A stretch of DNA of 64,000 nt from Actinobacillus equuli (GCF_900636745.1 NZ_LR134310.1:186001-250000); one strand, 5' to 3'; shown: positions 1-10,282, counted from the stretch's first letter. Notes: a model not told the origin generated them from the sequence alone. Translations and numbers: made by a program.

Positions 1-1386
1 CTCATATAATTCGATTTTACCGTCCGGGAATTCAAACGGATCATGATTACTTGAGCTAAACACTAAGCTGAAAAACGGTTTACCTTCTTTGTGTAACTGA
101 GTGAAAGTTTCATTCGCTTTATCAAACAGATCTTCGTCACTCATACCCCAAGTCGCTTTAAATTTCGGATTTTTATAATCTTTTTCATCAATAATGCGGG
201 TAAAGCCGTTGCCATAGAAAAAGCTCGCCATATTGTCGAAATGTTTTTCTCCGCCATAGATAAAGCTAGTATCATAGCCTTGACGGCGTAACAGCTCGGC
301 AATGCTAAAGAAATTAGTCTGGCTCTTGGTTAATTTTACCACTGCACGTGCCGGTGTCGGAGTAAAGCCGGTAGTAACCGCTTCAATACCTCGTACCGAA
401 CGGGTTCCGGTGGCATATAAATTCTCAAATAACCAACCTTCTTTTGCCAAGCGGTCAAAATTTGGGGTAAGCGGTTTGCCGCCAAGCGTTCCAACAAACT
501 GCGCGCCTAAACTTTCTTCTAAAACAATCACGATATTTTTCGGCTTGCCTTGATAGGTCGCTTGGTTATAGGTCAATGTTGGGATTTCCGTTGAAATATA
601 GTCAGAATCCGCTCTGCCTCGCGCTTGTTTAACTAAGGCAAACATTTCTTCTGTCGACATTTTACCGTACTGTTCGGAAGATTTATCTTCATCTTTTAAT
701 TGCTGCACTGCATAAAGTACCGAATAACCGGAACTCAATACCAGTGAATTTACTAACGGATCACTAGAAAACGCCACCATTGCCGGGTTAATGCCACGGT
801 GCGCCAATGAAGAACGTCCGCCGACAAACACTAAAGCGGCAACTAATAAGCCGATTAACGGGCGGAATTTCCAATTCGGGAAACGAAGATTGTTAGTCGC
901 CCAACCAGACAATTTCCAATATACCACTAACGAAATCACCGCCAATAATGAGCTAATAATTACCGAAGCCAAATGCCCGTTAATCAGCATAGTAAACACT
1001 TCTTTCGGGTGTACTAAATATTCAATAAACAGTCGGTTCGGACGTAAATCGAAGGTCTCAATAAAGTTTGGCGTCGCCGCTTCCATAAAGAGAATAAAGA
1101 CCGAACCGGCTGTGAGCCAGATACGCAAAATGATACGCCATACGTTGCCTAAAAAAGTATTGTTATTTAAGAAAAGTGCGGTAAATAATGCGGGAACGCC
1201 GAATAGCCAACAAAGTGCAGAAATATCAATGCGAATGCCCTGTAAGAAAAGCGGTAACCAGCCATCAACGGCGGAAACTCGTTCAGATTGCCATAGGCTA
1301 AGTCCTAGGCGAGATAAAGACAGTATGAGTAGATTGATCCCAACAAAAAACAGTATTGGGAACAACACAGAACGGCGTTGTTCCAT
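1..1386 (-). CDS. LTA synthase/sulfatase-family membrane protein, 3' part outside window
   Basis: The frame runs open from an ATG at 1386, preceded by AAAGGAG, to base 1, giving 462 residues of a protein whose family is usually about 600-680 aa. The first ~200 residues hold several hydrophobic helices. A periplasmic alkaline-phosphatase-fold domain follows, with NIVIVLEESLG (metal site and catalytic Thr/Ser region) and later FSLVFSSSNHDPF. This matches the MdoB/LtaS-like phosphoglycerol or phosphoethanolamine transferases (H. influenzae HI1246-type, annotated sulfatase). The family transfers headgroups from phospholipid to surface glycans; the actual substrate here is unknown. The C-terminus is missing from the window. 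Confidence 0.85.
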   Translation of the reverse strand, partial: MEQRRSVLFPILFFVGINLLILSLSRLGLSLWQSERVSAVDGWLPLFLQGIRIDISALCWLFGVPALFTALFLNNNTFLGNVWRIILRIWLTAGSVFILFMEAATPNFIETFDLRPNRLFIEYLVHPKEVFTMLINGHLASVIISSLLAVISLVVYWKLSGWATNNLRFPNWKFRPLIGLLVAALVFVGGRSSLAHRGINPAMVAFSSDPLVNSLVLSSGYSVLYAVQQLKDEDKSSEQYGKMSTEEMFALVKQARGRADSDYISTEIPTLTYNQATYQGKPKNIVIVLEESLGAQFVGTLGGKPLTPNFDRLAKEGWLFENLYATGTRSVRGIEAVTTGFTPTPARAVVKLTKSQTNFFSIAELLRRQGYDTSFIYGGEKHFDNMASFFYGNGFTRIIDEKDYKNPKFKATWGMSDEDLFDKANETFTQLHKEGKPFFSLVFSSSNHDPFEFPDGKIELYE

Positions 1387-1456
1387 AAATTCTCCTTTTA
1401 AATTTAAAATAAAGCGCATACCGATAATCGGCTACGCGAATAATATAGAATGATTA

Positions 1457-2245
1457 TTAAGATTTTATTAAGACTTGATCACCTAAGCGAATTACACCGC
1501 TATTTTGAGGCACTAAATGAATACCAAAAACCGGCTTACCCTTTTCATTGGCATGCATTTGCTTAAGTGTTCTAAAAGGCTCAACATTTGGGTCGAGTTC
1601 AAGTGTGGTTAAATCACGGGTAATCATGACACAACGTGTGCATAATGCAGATTTCGTGAATATGACCTCACCGATTTGTACTTGTTCCCACTGTTCCTCT
1701 TCAAACGCCTGATTTCCGTCCACTACAATATTCGGACGAAAGCGTTCCATTGAAATCTCAACAGGTGACCATTCCTTGACTTGTTCAAGTGATTTTTCCG
1801 ACATCAGTGAAACCGGATTGCTATCGGCAAAACTTAACGGATGTTGTGCAAAGTTCGCCACTTCACGTTGGCTCTTGCCTCCTATCCAACGTAGCTGTAC
1901 CGCTCGCCCAAAAATTTCACTTAACCATTGATTTACTTCTGTTTTTGCCACTAAAGAGTCAAAATGAGTTCCCCAAACTTCACTAGTTTGAACTTGCTGA
2001 AAATCTTGGTAAAGCACCACGCATTTTTGACCGCTTGTATGGCAAATGACGATCCCCGTCGCAATCGGAAACACAGACAAGTTGTATAACTCCGCATCTT
2101 TACGGGCGGTAATAAATTTACCGTCGGTTTCGGTAATCATAAATTCTCGATCAAAGTTTAATCCTTTGGCTTCCACAAAGGCTTGTTCGACACGATAAGC
2201 TGCCGTTGATTTAATCGGGTAAAGATTGAGTTGTGTCACTTTCAT
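1457..2245 (-). CDS. MOSC domain protein (YcbX-like)
   Basis: 262 residues beginning MKVTQLNLYPIKST, the typical start of the MOSC N-terminal beta-barrel domain. The MOSC domain follows, with the conserved Cys in LCTRCVMITRD near residue 200, a residue used for molybdenum-cofactor or sulfur chemistry in this family. YcbX-type proteins help detoxify N-hydroxylated bases with Moco. I place the start at 2245, where AGGAA lies about 10 bases upstream; a longer frame to 2332 would add 29 residues with no family match and overlaps an uptake-signal-like GACCGCTTG. It has no 2Fe-2S ferredoxin tail, unlike E. coli YcbX, so it is the short form. Confidence 0.85.
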   Translation of the reverse strand: MKVTQLNLYPIKSTAAYRVEQAFVEAKGLNFDREFMITETDGKFITARKDAELYNLSVFPIATGIVICHTSGQKCVVLYQDFQQVQTSEVWGTHFDSLVAKTEVNQWLSEIFGRAVQLRWIGGKSQREVANFAQHPLSFADSNPVSLMSEKSLEQVKEWSPVEISMERFRPNIVVDGNQAFEEEQWEQVQIGEVIFTKSALCTRCVMITRDLTTLELDPNVEPFRTLKQMHANEKGKPVFGIHLVPQNSGVIRLGDQVLIKS

Positions 2246-2389
2246 TGGTAAAAATTCCTGTAAATTTGACCGCTTGCTAAAATAGGCTCGCACCATACCC
2301 AAAAGCGGGCAAAAAGTAAAAGGAATTTGCAAATAAAGAAGGGAGACGATAAACTTACACCATTTATCGCCCTAAATTAGGTAATTAAA

Positions 2390-2614
2390 ATGGCTAAGAA
2401 ACCCACCCAAGATTTTGAATCAACTCTCAAGGAATTAGAAGCAATTGTCAGCCACTTAGAAACGGGTGACTTGCCTTTAGAAGAAGCACTCAATGAATTT
2501 GAAACTGCGGTAAAACTTGTCCAACAAGGGCAAGAACGCTTACAAAAAGCGGAGCAACGCATTCAAATCTTACTCAATAAAAACGAACAAGCCGAACTTT
2601 CCGATTACGAATAA
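2390..2614 (+). CDS. xseB: exodeoxyribonuclease VII small subunit
   Basis: 74 residues, the usual XseB length, with the family core [30 protein letters not shown]-type helical sequence. Exonuclease VII degrades single-stranded DNA in both directions, and several XseB copies coat one XseA. It is followed after 8 bases by ispA, the conserved xseB-ispA pairing of gammaproteobacteria; dxs, which often comes third, is absent here. The large subunit gene xseA is also in the window (12336-13796). Confidence 0.95.
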   Translation: MAKKPTQDFESTLKELEAIVSHLETGDLPLEEALNEFETAVKLVQQGQERLQKAEQRIQILLNKNEQAELSDYE

Positions 2615-2622
2615 AAATAACA

Positions 2623-3516
2623 ATGAGCTACTCTCTCTCAACTGATCTTACCGCTATTCAACAACGTATCAATGACTTCTTAGCAGCAAAGCTACAAACT
2701 CATCAGGCTTATGATTCACCATTGATTGATGCAATGTCTTACGCCGTCTTACTCGGTGGAAAACGGGTTCGTCCATTCCTGATTTATGCCACCGGCAGAA
2801 TGCTCGGTGTGTCGCTTGAACAGCTTGATCACAGTGCAGCGGCAATGGAAGCAATCCACGCTTATTCATTAGTACATGATGATCTGCCGGCGATGGATGA
2901 CGACAAACTTCGCCGAGGTAAACCGACTTGTCATATCGCCTTTGATGAAGCGACCGCCATTCTTGCCGGCGATGCGTTACAAAGTTTTGCCTTTGAACTG
3001 ATTGCACAAGACGAATCATTAACTGATTCGCAAAAAGTCTCGCAAATTCAAGCGCTTGCTCAAGCAGCTGGTGCAAGAGGAATGTGTTTAGGGCAAAGCC
3101 TCGATTTGCTCGCCGAAGATAAAGCGGTTAATTTAGCCGAATTGGAATTAATTCACCGTAATAAAACCGGCGCACTCATTATCGCTTCGGTGTTAATGGG
3201 CTTTAATTTATCTACGCATTCGCAAAATTTAGCAATAAAACAACCGCTTGAACGCTATGCACAAGCGATCGGATTGGCGTTCCAAGTACAAGACGATATT
3301 TTAGATGTGATTGGCGAAACCGATAAAATCGGTAAAACCGTAGGTTCGGATGAAAACTTGCATAAAAGTACTTATCCAAAACTGCTTGGTTTAGAAGGCG
3401 CACAAAAGAAAGCGCAGGACTTATATCAAACTGCATTAAATGCGCTTGAGGAATTACCGTTTGATACCACAGCGCTTAAAGAATTAGCGCATTTCATTGT
3501 CAAACGTGAAAACTAA
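2623..3516 (+). CDS. ispA: farnesyl diphosphate synthase
   Basis: 297 residues with both aspartate-rich motifs of trans-prenyltransferases: DDLPAMDDD (residues about 86-94) and DDILD (about 224-228), plus GGKRVRP near residue 45. It condenses IPP with DMAPP and GPP to give FPP for ubiquinone and undecaprenyl lipids in the cytoplasm. The two-residue insertion inside the first motif (DDxxxxD) is the bacterial type of FPP synthase. It is co-transcribed with xseB and followed by a hairpin terminator at 3561-3589. Confidence 0.95.
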   Translation: MSYSLSTDLTAIQQRINDFLAAKLQTHQAYDSPLIDAMSYAVLLGGKRVRPFLIYATGRMLGVSLEQLDHSAAAMEAIHAYSLVHDDLPAMDDDKLRRGKPTCHIAFDEATAILAGDALQSFAFELIAQDESLTDSQKVSQIQALAQAAGARGMCLGQSLDLLAEDKAVNLAELELIHRNKTGALIIASVLMGFNLSTHSQNLAIKQPLERYAQAIGLAFQVQDDILDVIGETDKIGKTVGSDENLHKSTYPKLLGLEGAQKKAQDLYQTALNALEELPFDTTALKELAHFIVKREN

Positions 3517-3560
3517 TTTGCAAAAAGTCGTGTGATTTTGACCGCTTACCTAAAGCATAT

Positions 3561-3592
3561 AAAGGCGAGCATTACTCTCGCCTTTTTGTTTA
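3561..3592 (+). terminator. terminator after xseB-ispA
   Basis: Stem AAAGGCGAG / CTCGCCTTT with a 7-base loop followed by a T-rich run, 45 bases after the ispA stop. Confidence 0.8.
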
Positions 3593-3599
3593 TTTAAAT

Positions 3600-3944
3600 T
3601 TACTTTTGAAAAGCGAAATAAACCGCCCCTAAAATGCAAATAAAACTCAGTAGATAATTTAATTTAAACCCTTCATTCAAATAAACCACCGCAAAAACAG
3701 AGAATACAACAAGAGCAATCACTTCTTGCAGAATCTTTAGCTGAAACGGTTTGATTTGCCATTGTGCGCCTAAATTATTTGCCGGCACGGCAAGGCAATA
3801 TTCGAAAAAAGCGATTCCCCAGCTAATCAGCACAATTTGCCATAAGGGTAACGGTATAGCAGATGGTTTGATATGCCAATACCAAGCAAATGTCATTAAT
3901 GTATTAGAAAGCGTTAAAAGTAAAACTACGATCAACCAACTCAT
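3600..3944 (-). CDS. DMT-superfamily small membrane protein (DUF486-like)
   Basis: 114 residues forming four hydrophobic helices, with the pattern TLMTFAWYWHIK and WGIAFFEYCLAVPANNLG that I associate with DUF486 (PF04342), a four-helix relative of EamA/SMR transporters. It sits in the inner membrane; no substrate is known for the family. It stands alone between convergent ispA and lysS and is transcribed leftward. Its own RBS region (AAGGAAAA before the ATG) is adequate. Confidence 0.75.
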   Translation of the reverse strand: MSWLIVVLLLTLSNTLMTFAWYWHIKPSAIPLPLWQIVLISWGIAFFEYCLAVPANNLGAQWQIKPFQLKILQEVIALVVFSVFAVVYLNEGFKLNYLLSFICILGAVYFAFQK

Positions 3945-4008
3945 TGTTTTTCCTTATCAATTTGCAAAATTTTAGCGATTTTTAACTGCCTGTAGCTTGT
4001 AAGATCAA

Positions 4009-4036
4009 AAAAGCACACTCGAGAGTGTGCTTTTTT
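4009..4036 (-). terminator. terminator downstream of lysS
   Basis: Near-perfect hairpin AAAAAAGCACACTC / GAGTGTGCTTTTTTT lying 16 bases past the lysS stop. The A and T runs on both sides make it usable in either direction. Confidence 0.85.
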
Positions 4037-4051
4037 TCGTATCAATTCAGC

Positions 4052-5554
4052 TTATTTCTGGCGCATTGCAGGGAATAAGATCACATCACGAATTGACGGT
4101 GCATTTGCAAAAATCATTGCTAAACGGTCGATACCTAAACCTTCGCCGGCTGTAGGTGGTAAACCGTGTTCTAACGCAACAACAAAGTCTTCATCTTTAA
4201 ACATTGCTTCATCATCGCCTGCATCTTTTGCTGCCACTTGTGCATCAAAACGCTCTGCTTGGTCTTCCGCATCGTTTAGTTCTGAGAAACCGTTACCGAT
4301 TTCGCGACCACCGATAAATAATTCGAAACGATCAGTTACTTCAGGGTTCTCATCATTACGGCGTGCAAGCGGTGAAATTTCCGCTGGGTGCGCCATTAAG
4401 AAAGTCGGTTGAATTAATTGATGTTCCGCAACTTCTTCAAAAATCGCATTAACCACAGAACCTAAGCCCCAAGATTTTTGAATTTCAATGCCTAAACCTT
4501 TGGCAATTTCTACTGATTTTTCGAAGCTGTCTAAATCTTCACGTGTAATGCCGTTACCGTATTTCACGATTGCATCGTGCATCGTGATACGTTCAAACGG
4601 TTTACCGAAATCGAACACGTACTCACCGTAAGGAACAGTTGTTGTACCAAGAATATCAATTGCTAATTTACGTAATAATTCTTCGGTGTTATCCATTAAA
4701 TCGTGGTAATCCGCATACGCTTGGTAGTATTCGATCATCGTGAATTCAGGATTGTGGCGCACTGAAACACCTTCATTACGGAAGTTACGGTTTAATTCAA
4801 ATACACGCTCAAAACCACCAACCACTAAACGTTTCAAATAAAGCTCAGGTGCAATACGTAAATACATATCTACATCCAATGCGTTATGATGAGTCACGAA
4901 CGGTTTTGCCGCCGCACCGCCCGGAATCACTTGTAACATTGGTGTTTCAACTTCAATAAAGTCTTTCTCTAAGAAGAATTGACGAATGCCTGAAACCACT
5001 TTTGAACGAATCATAAATGTACGGCGAGATTCTTCGTTAGAAATTAAATCTAAATAACGTTGACGATAACGTGTTTCTTGGTCGGTTAAACCTTGTACTT
5101 TGTTTGGTAACGGACGCAGTGATTTAGTTAATAATTCCACTTCCGAACAACGAACGGTTAATTCGCCTGTTTTCGTTTTGAAAAGCGTACCGGAAACACC
5201 AACGATATCACCTAAATCCCACATGCTTACTTTATCCGCATACACACCTTCAGCAAGGTTATCACGTGCAACATAAAGCTGGATTTGACCGCTTACATCT
5301 TGAATCGTAAAGAAAGACGCTTTACCCATTACACGTTTAAGCATAATACGGCCGGCAACTTTTACTTGAATATCTTGTTCTTTTAGCGCTTCGCCTTCTA
5401 CTTCATCGTATTGTGCGTGTAATTTTTCTGCGTAAGCATCACGACGGAAAGTATTCGGGAACGGATTACCTTGTTCACGTAATTTTGCTAATTTCTCACG
5501 GCGAGCTAACATTTCACCATTAAGATCTAATTCTTGGTTTTCAACTTCAGACAT
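4052..5554 (-). CDS. lysS: lysyl-tRNA synthetase (class II)
   Basis: 500 residues, close to E. coli LysS (505). The N-terminal OB-fold anticodon-binding domain (about 60-150) is followed by the class II catalytic core, with motif 2 in [20 protein letters not shown] and motif 3 in [11 protein letters not shown] near the C-terminus. It charges tRNA-Lys in the cytoplasm. In E. coli lysS follows prfB; here no prfB lies upstream and the gene is flanked by an inverted uptake-signal pair. Confidence 0.97.
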   Translation of the reverse strand: MSEVENQELDLNGEMLARREKLAKLREQGNPFPNTFRRDAYAEKLHAQYDEVEGEALKEQDIQVKVAGRIMLKRVMGKASFFTIQDVSGQIQLYVARDNLAEGVYADKVSMWDLGDIVGVSGTLFKTKTGELTVRCSEVELLTKSLRPLPNKVQGLTDQETRYRQRYLDLISNEESRRTFMIRSKVVSGIRQFFLEKDFIEVETPMLQVIPGGAAAKPFVTHHNALDVDMYLRIAPELYLKRLVVGGFERVFELNRNFRNEGVSVRHNPEFTMIEYYQAYADYHDLMDNTEELLRKLAIDILGTTTVPYGEYVFDFGKPFERITMHDAIVKYGNGITREDLDSFEKSVEIAKGLGIEIQKSWGLGSVVNAIFEEVAEHQLIQPTFLMAHPAEISPLARRNDENPEVTDRFELFIGGREIGNGFSELNDAEDQAERFDAQVAAKDAGDDEAMFKDEDFVVALEHGLPPTAGEGLGIDRLAMIFANAPSIRDVILFPAMRQK

Positions 5555-5627
5555 TTTTTAACCTTTTGCTTGATAAATTCGAAAAATGAAAGCAATTATA
5601 AGCGATTTTACAGATTTTTGGTAGGAA

Positions 5628-5685
5628 ACAAGCGGTCGGATTTTAGGAAAAATTTGCAAAACTTTCACAAAATTCGACCGCTTGT
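5628..5685. terminator. inverted pair of Apl-type DNA uptake signals, likely rng terminator
   Basis: ACAAGCGGT at 5628-5636 and its complement ACCGCTTGT at 5677-5685 face each other. The first copy also carries the AT-rich tail ending in TTTGCAAA. The pair begins 4 bases after the rng stop. Pasteurellaceae often use inverted uptake signals as intergenic hairpins; the ACAAGCGGT core is the A. pleuropneumoniae/M. haemolytica type, not the H. influenzae AAGTGCGGT type. Confidence 0.75.
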
Positions 5686-5688
5686 CGA

Positions 5689-7164
5689 TTACATGACAAC
5701 AACATCAAATTGATCTTGATGATAGTAAGGTTCTAATTTGATTTCGACTTTCTTGCCGATAAAGGCTTCTAACTCAGCAATCGAAGCGTGCGTTTCTTCA
5801 TTAATTAAATATTCCGCCACTTCTTTTGAAGCATAGACTCGTACTTTTTCGGTTTTAAACAAGTGATGAACACGCACAATCTCACGCAGAATTTCATAAC
5901 AAACCGTTTCAACCGTTTTAATCGTGCCTCGCCCTTTACACGCCGGACAGTCGCAGCACAATACACGTTCTAAACTTTCACGGGTACGTTTACGGGTCAT
6001 TTCCACTAAGCCAAGCTGGGTAAAGCCGTTCACATTGGTCTTCACTCGGTCGCCTTTCAACGCTTCTTGTAATGACTGCAACACACGCTCACGATGCTCT
6101 TCTTCTTGCATATCAATAAAATCAATAATGATAATGCCGCCTAAATTACGCAGTTGTAACTGATGCGCAATTGCTTGTGTTGCCTCGATATTGGTATTAA
6201 AAATCGTATGCGCTAAATTACGATGACCGACAAACGCACCAGTATTAATATCAATCGTGGTCATCGCTTCGGTTTGCTCAATAATTAAATAACCGCCCGA
6301 TTTTAAATCGACCCGTTTATCCAACGCTTTTTGAATCGCCTCTTCTACACCGTAGGCATCAAATAACGTTTGGCTACCGCTATATAAACTCACGTTTTCG
6401 GTCAGTTCCGGCATAAACTCCGCTAAAAACTCTTTAACTTGTTCATAGGTCATTTTCGAGTCAATGCGAATCGAACTGATATGCGTACCAACAAAGTCAC
6501 GTAAAACACGTTGTGCTAAAGCCAGCTCACCATATAGCATTGATTTAACAGGATATTTTGCCTTGCGTTCTAAAATTTTACGCCATAAACGTTTCAAGAA
6601 AATCGTATCTTGTTGCAAACTTTCTTCCGAAACCTCTTCTGCCGCCGTACGCACAATAAAGCCGCCGAGCTCATCACAATAAGGCTCAACCAACGCTTTT
6701 AAACGATTACGTTCTTCCTCACTTTCGATACGTTGCGAAACACCCACGTGGCTATTTTCCGGCATAAATACCAAATAGCGAGAAGGCAAAGTAATATCAG
6801 TGGTTAAACGCGCACCTTTAGTACTAATCGGGTCTTTCACCACTTGTACGATAATGTCTTGTCCTTCACGTACCAGCTCTGCAATATCTTTTACGACAAA
6901 CTGTTTCTTCTCGTTTTCATCCACACATTCCGTGTGCGAAACAATATCGGAAGCGTGCAAAAATGCCGCTTTTTCCAAACCGATATCAACAAATGCCGAC
7001 TGCATTCCTGGTAACACTCGTGTCACACGCCCTTTATAAATATTACCGACAATCCCACGCTTCGCCTCACGCTCAATATGAAGCTCTTTTAACAATCCAT
7101 TCTCAACTAACGCTACCCGAGTCTCACTCGGCGTCACGTTTACTAATAATTCTGCACCGCTCAT
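5689..7164 (-). CDS. rng: ribonuclease G
   Basis: 491 residues, the usual RNase G length. The N-terminal S1 domain (about 35-120) contains KGRVTRVLPGMQSAFVDIG. The catalytic DNase I-like region has TIDINTGAFVG (Mg-binding Asp), followed by the Zn-link CPACKGRG. It lacks the long C-terminal scaffold of RNase E, which separates the two paralogues. The enzyme matures 16S rRNA and degrades mRNA from 5'-monophosphate ends. It is divergent from ycaO. Confidence 0.95.
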   Translation of the reverse strand: MSGAELLVNVTPSETRVALVENGLLKELHIEREAKRGIVGNIYKGRVTRVLPGMQSAFVDIGLEKAAFLHASDIVSHTECVDENEKKQFVVKDIAELVREGQDIIVQVVKDPISTKGARLTTDITLPSRYLVFMPENSHVGVSQRIESEEERNRLKALVEPYCDELGGFIVRTAAEEVSEESLQQDTIFLKRLWRKILERKAKYPVKSMLYGELALAQRVLRDFVGTHISSIRIDSKMTYEQVKEFLAEFMPELTENVSLYSGSQTLFDAYGVEEAIQKALDKRVDLKSGGYLIIEQTEAMTTIDINTGAFVGHRNLAHTIFNTNIEATQAIAHQLQLRNLGGIIIIDFIDMQEEEHRERVLQSLQEALKGDRVKTNVNGFTQLGLVEMTRKRTRESLERVLCCDCPACKGRGTIKTVETVCYEILREIVRVHHLFKTEKVRVYASKEVAEYLINEETHASIAELEAFIGKKVEIKLEPYYHQDQFDVVVM

Positions 7165-7367
7165 TGTTATCTTTCTCTAAGTCGTTAAATCATATTAATT
7201 AAAGTTTAACATTGACGAAGTAAGAAAACAAAAAACAAGATCAAATAAGTGATGGATTTTAGCATTCACTTCAATTGAACGCCTTCACTTACAATCTAAC
7301 TAAATAACTAGGTAGCTTGTGGAGGATAAATTTCACAAAAAATTTACTTATCTGTGGGGATTTTTGC

Positions 7368-7373
7368 TAGAAT
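7368..7373 (+). promoter_or_regulatory. candidate extended -10 of ycaO
   Basis: TTTTGCTAGAATGT, with TG one base upstream of TAGAAT, 36 bases before the ycaO start codon. The same 14-base string recurs before cmoB (9276-9289), suggesting both use an extended -10 promoter. No good -35 is visible. Confidence 0.55.
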
Positions 7374-7409
7374 GTTGCGATTTTTTTACGACAAGTCAAA
7401 GGTATTACA

Positions 7410-9173
7410 ATGTCAGAACAAACTTTTATTACCGGTAAAGATGCTGCGCTTGAGGACAGTATTTCTACCTTTCAGCATAAATTAAAAACTTTAGGGTTTA
7501 ACATTGAAGAAGCGTCTTGGTTAAATCCGGTGCCGAATGTGTGGTCGGTGCATATTCGTGATGCGGATTGTCCGCAGTGTTTCTCAAATGGTAAAGGCGC
7601 AAGCAAAAAAGCGGCTTTAGCTTCGGCATTAGGTGAATATTTCGAGCGTTTATCAACCAACTATTTCTGGGCGGATTTTTATTTAGGTCAAGAAATTGCT
7701 AATAGTGAATTTGTGCATTATCCGACTGAGAAATGGTTCCCAATCGAAGATGATGAGCAATTACCGGAAGGTATTTTGGATGATTTCTTATTTGATTACT
7801 TCGATCCGAATGGCGAATTAACCCCGAATTTATTAATCGATTTGCAATCAGGTAACTACGATCGTGGTATCGTTGCTCTGCCTTATACTCGTCAATCAGA
7901 TAACCAAACTGTGTATATTCCGCAAAGCATTATCGGTAACTTATTTGTTTCAAACGGTATGTCGGCAGGTAATACGAAAAACGAAGCACGTGTACAGGGT
8001 TTGTCGGAAGTGTTCGAGCGTTTTGTGAAAAACCGTATTATCACTGAGGCAATCAGCTTACCGGAAATTCCGCAAAGCGTGATTGACGGCTATCCGACAA
8101 TCAAAGCGTCTATTGAAAAACTCGAACAAGAAGGCTTCCCGATTTTATGCTATGACGCATCATTAGGTGGTGAATTCCCGGTTATTTGTGTGATCTTGTT
8201 AAACCCGAATAACGGCACTTGCTTCGCTTCATTCGGTGCGCATCCAAATTTCCAAGTAGCGTTTGAACGTACGGTAACCGAGTTATTACAAGGTCGTAGC
8301 TTAAAAGATTTAGATGTGTTTGCTCCGCCTTCATTTAATAATGAAGATGTGGCTGACCACGCTAACCTTGAAACGCACTTTATTGATTCAAGCGGTCTGA
8401 TTTCGTGGGATCTTTTCAAGAAAGATGCAGATTATGACTTCGTTCATTGGGATTTCTCAGGTACAACCGAGCAAGAGTTTGCCAATATGATGGCCATCTT
8501 CAATAAGCACGAGCAACCTGTTTATATTATGGATTATGAACATTTGGGCGTGTACGCTTGTCGTATTCTTGCGCCGGGTATGTCGAACATCTATCCAAGT
8601 GACGATTTAGTTTATGCTAATAATAATATGGGTATGGATTGGCGTGAAATCTTGTTAGATCTGCCGCATTTCCATCACGATCGTGAAACTTACCAAGAAC
8701 TTCTTGATGAATTAGATGAACAAGGTATTGATGATTTAACTCGCGTGCGTGAATTTATCGGTTTAGTAGCGGAAAAAGGTTCTGCAATGCAAACCTTACG
8801 TATCGGTGAGCTTAAATCTATGCTGCATTTAGCTTTAGGTAACTTAGAGCAAGCGTTAGACTGGGCAAACTGGACTGCGAATATGAATGCGAGCGTATTC
8901 TCAGCGGAACGTAACAATTATTACCGCTGCTTAATTCAATCGATTGAGTTGTTCTTAGATGAGGAACGTAATGCGGAACAATACCGTATGGTATTTGAAA
9001 AAATGTACGGTAAACAAGCGGTTGAATCTGCTTGGGGCGCAATCCAAGGCGGTAACCCGTTCCACGGCTTAACCGCATCGGATGAATCACTCGAAAATAT
9101 GACCGCACATCAGAAATTACTTGATGCTTACCGTAAATTACAGGTAGCGAAAGTAAATCCGATTGCTCGTTAA
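7410..9173 (+). CDS. ycaO: YcaO-type protein, RimO accessory factor for ribosomal protein S12 methylthiolation
   Basis: 587 residues, essentially the length of E. coli YcaO (586). The N-terminal two-thirds is the YcaO ATP-binding domain, with SKKAALASALGEYFERLS (ATP/Mg-binding glutamates) and GMSAGNTKNEARVQGLSEVFERFVK. The C-terminal third (from about residue 430) is the TPR-like tail of stand-alone gammaproteobacterial YcaO. In E. coli it supports beta-methylthiolation of S12 Asp. There is no azole-peptide precursor or cyclodehydratase partner nearby, so a biosynthetic RiPP role is unlikely. Confidence 0.93.
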   Translation: MSEQTFITGKDAALEDSISTFQHKLKTLGFNIEEASWLNPVPNVWSVHIRDADCPQCFSNGKGASKKAALASALGEYFERLSTNYFWADFYLGQEIANSEFVHYPTEKWFPIEDDEQLPEGILDDFLFDYFDPNGELTPNLLIDLQSGNYDRGIVALPYTRQSDNQTVYIPQSIIGNLFVSNGMSAGNTKNEARVQGLSEVFERFVKNRIITEAISLPEIPQSVIDGYPTIKASIEKLEQEGFPILCYDASLGGEFPVICVILLNPNNGTCFASFGAHPNFQVAFERTVTELLQGRSLKDLDVFAPPSFNNEDVADHANLETHFIDSSGLISWDLFKKDADYDFVHWDFSGTTEQEFANMMAIFNKHEQPVYIMDYEHLGVYACRILAPGMSNIYPSDDLVYANNNMGMDWREILLDLPHFHHDRETYQELLDELDEQGIDDLTRVREFIGLVAEKGSAMQTLRIGELKSMLHLALGNLEQALDWANWTANMNASVFSAERNNYYRCLIQSIELFLDEERNAEQYRMVFEKMYGKQAVESAWGAIQGGNPFHGLTASDESLENMTAHQKLLDAYRKLQVAKVNPIAR

Positions 9174-9183
9174 TCTTCTCAAA

Positions 9184-9212
9184 TGGTGGGCGAAAGCCCA
9201 CCATTTTTATAT
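9184..9212 (+). terminator. terminator after ycaO
   Basis: ATGGTGGGC GAAA GCCCACCAT followed by TTTTTAT, directly after the ycaO stop. Confidence 0.85.
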
Positions 9213-9281
9213 CAGCCTTTCTCCATACTTCAATTCTTCCAATCAAGCGGTTAAATTTTTAGATTTTTTTACAAATTTTGC

Positions 9282-9287
9282 TAGAAT
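9282..9287 (+). promoter_or_regulatory. candidate extended -10 of cmoB
   Basis: TTTTGCTAGAATGT precedes cmoB by about 33 bases and is identical to the ycaO promoter string. An uptake-signal-like CAAGCGGTTAAATTTTT lies just upstream at 9244-9260. Confidence 0.5.
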
Positions 9288-9319
9288 GTCGGCTTTATTT
9301 TAATAACACAAAAATTGCT

Positions 9320-10282
9320 ATGATTGACTTTCGTCCTTTTTATCAACAAATCGCAACAACGAATCTGTCCGCTTGGCTGGAAACTTTGCCTTTACAATTA
9401 AAACAATGGGAAAAAACCACGCATGGTGATTATGCCAAGTGGGCAAAAATTGTCGATTTTATGCCAAATTCGACCGCTTGTATTAATTTGAAAGATAAGG
9501 TGGAATCTATTCCGCACGCACCGCTTTCCGTTGGTGAAACCAAACAGCTTACGCATCATTTAAAACAGCTGATGCCTTGGCGTAAAGGCCCTTATCATTT
9601 GTATGGAATTCATATTGATACCGAGTGGCGTTCCGATTTCAAATGGGATCGTGTTCTTCCACATCTTGCACCACTGAAAGACCGTACTATTTTAGATGTC
9701 GGTTGTGGTAGCGGTTACCATATGTGGCGTATGGTCGGTGAAGGTGCAAAAATGGTGGTAGGTATTGACCCAACTGAATTATTTCTTTGCCAATTTGAAG
9801 TGGTGCGTAAATTACTCGGTAATGATCGCCGTGCGAATTTAATTCCGCTTGGGATTGAGCAAATGCAACCGTTAGCTGCTTTTGATACGGTTTTCTCAAT
9901 GGGCGTGCTTTATCACCGTAAATCTCCGTTAGATCATCTTTCACAACTTAAAGCGCAACTGGTGAAAGGTGGTGAATTGGTATTAGAAACGCTAGTGATT
10001 GATGGCGATGTGAATACTTGTCTTGTTCCAGCCGATCGCTATGCGAAGATGAAAAACGTTTATTTTATTCCGTCGGTCGATTGTCTGATTAACTGGTTGG
10101 AAAAAGTTGGCTTCAAAAATGTTCGTTGTGTTGATCAAGCCATTACAACATTAGAAGAACAACGTAAAACGGAGTGGCTAGAAAATGAAAGTTTGGTCGA
10201 TTTCCTCGATCCAAACGATCATAGTAAAACCATTGAAGGCTATCCCGCGCCGAAACGTGCGGTAATTTTAGCCAATGCCTAA
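9320..10282 (+). CDS. cmoB: tRNA U34 carboxymethyltransferase
   Basis: 320 residues (E. coli CmoB 323), start [11 protein letters not shown]. The Rossmann SAM-binding motif [14 protein letters not shown] lies near residue 124, and the C-terminal segment has [20 protein letters not shown], typical of CmoB. It uses carboxy-S-adenosylmethionine to make cmo5U at tRNA position 34. I reject an upstream in-frame start at 9278 because it lies in the -10 region and adds 14 residues absent from the family. cmoA, often adjacent, is not in this window. An uptake signal (ACCGCTTGT) lies inside the gene at about 9472. Confidence 0.95.
   Translation: MIDFRPFYQQIATTNLSAWLETLPLQLKQWEKTTHGDYAKWAKIVDFMPNSTACINLKDKVESIPHAPLSVGETKQLTHHLKQLMPWRKGPYHLYGIHIDTEWRSDFKWDRVLPHLAPLKDRTILDVGCGSGYHMWRMVGEGAKMVVGIDPTELFLCQFEVVRKLLGNDRRANLIPLGIEQMQPLAAFDTVFSMGVLYHRKSPLDHLSQLKAQLVKGGELVLETLVIDGDVNTCLVPADRYAKMKNVYFIPSVDCLINWLEKVGFKNVRCVDQAITTLEEQRKTEWLENESLVDFLDPNDHSKTIEGYPAPKRAVILANA

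Noticed and set aside
791-1453. 220-codon frame on the plus strand
   Set aside because: It is the complement of the LTA-synthase-like gene, which has a good RBS, membrane helices and catalytic motifs.
7410-9173. RiPP (azole/azoline) biosynthesis by the YcaO protein
   Set aside because: Stand-alone YcaO with the housekeeping C-terminal tail, no precursor peptide or partner genes nearby.
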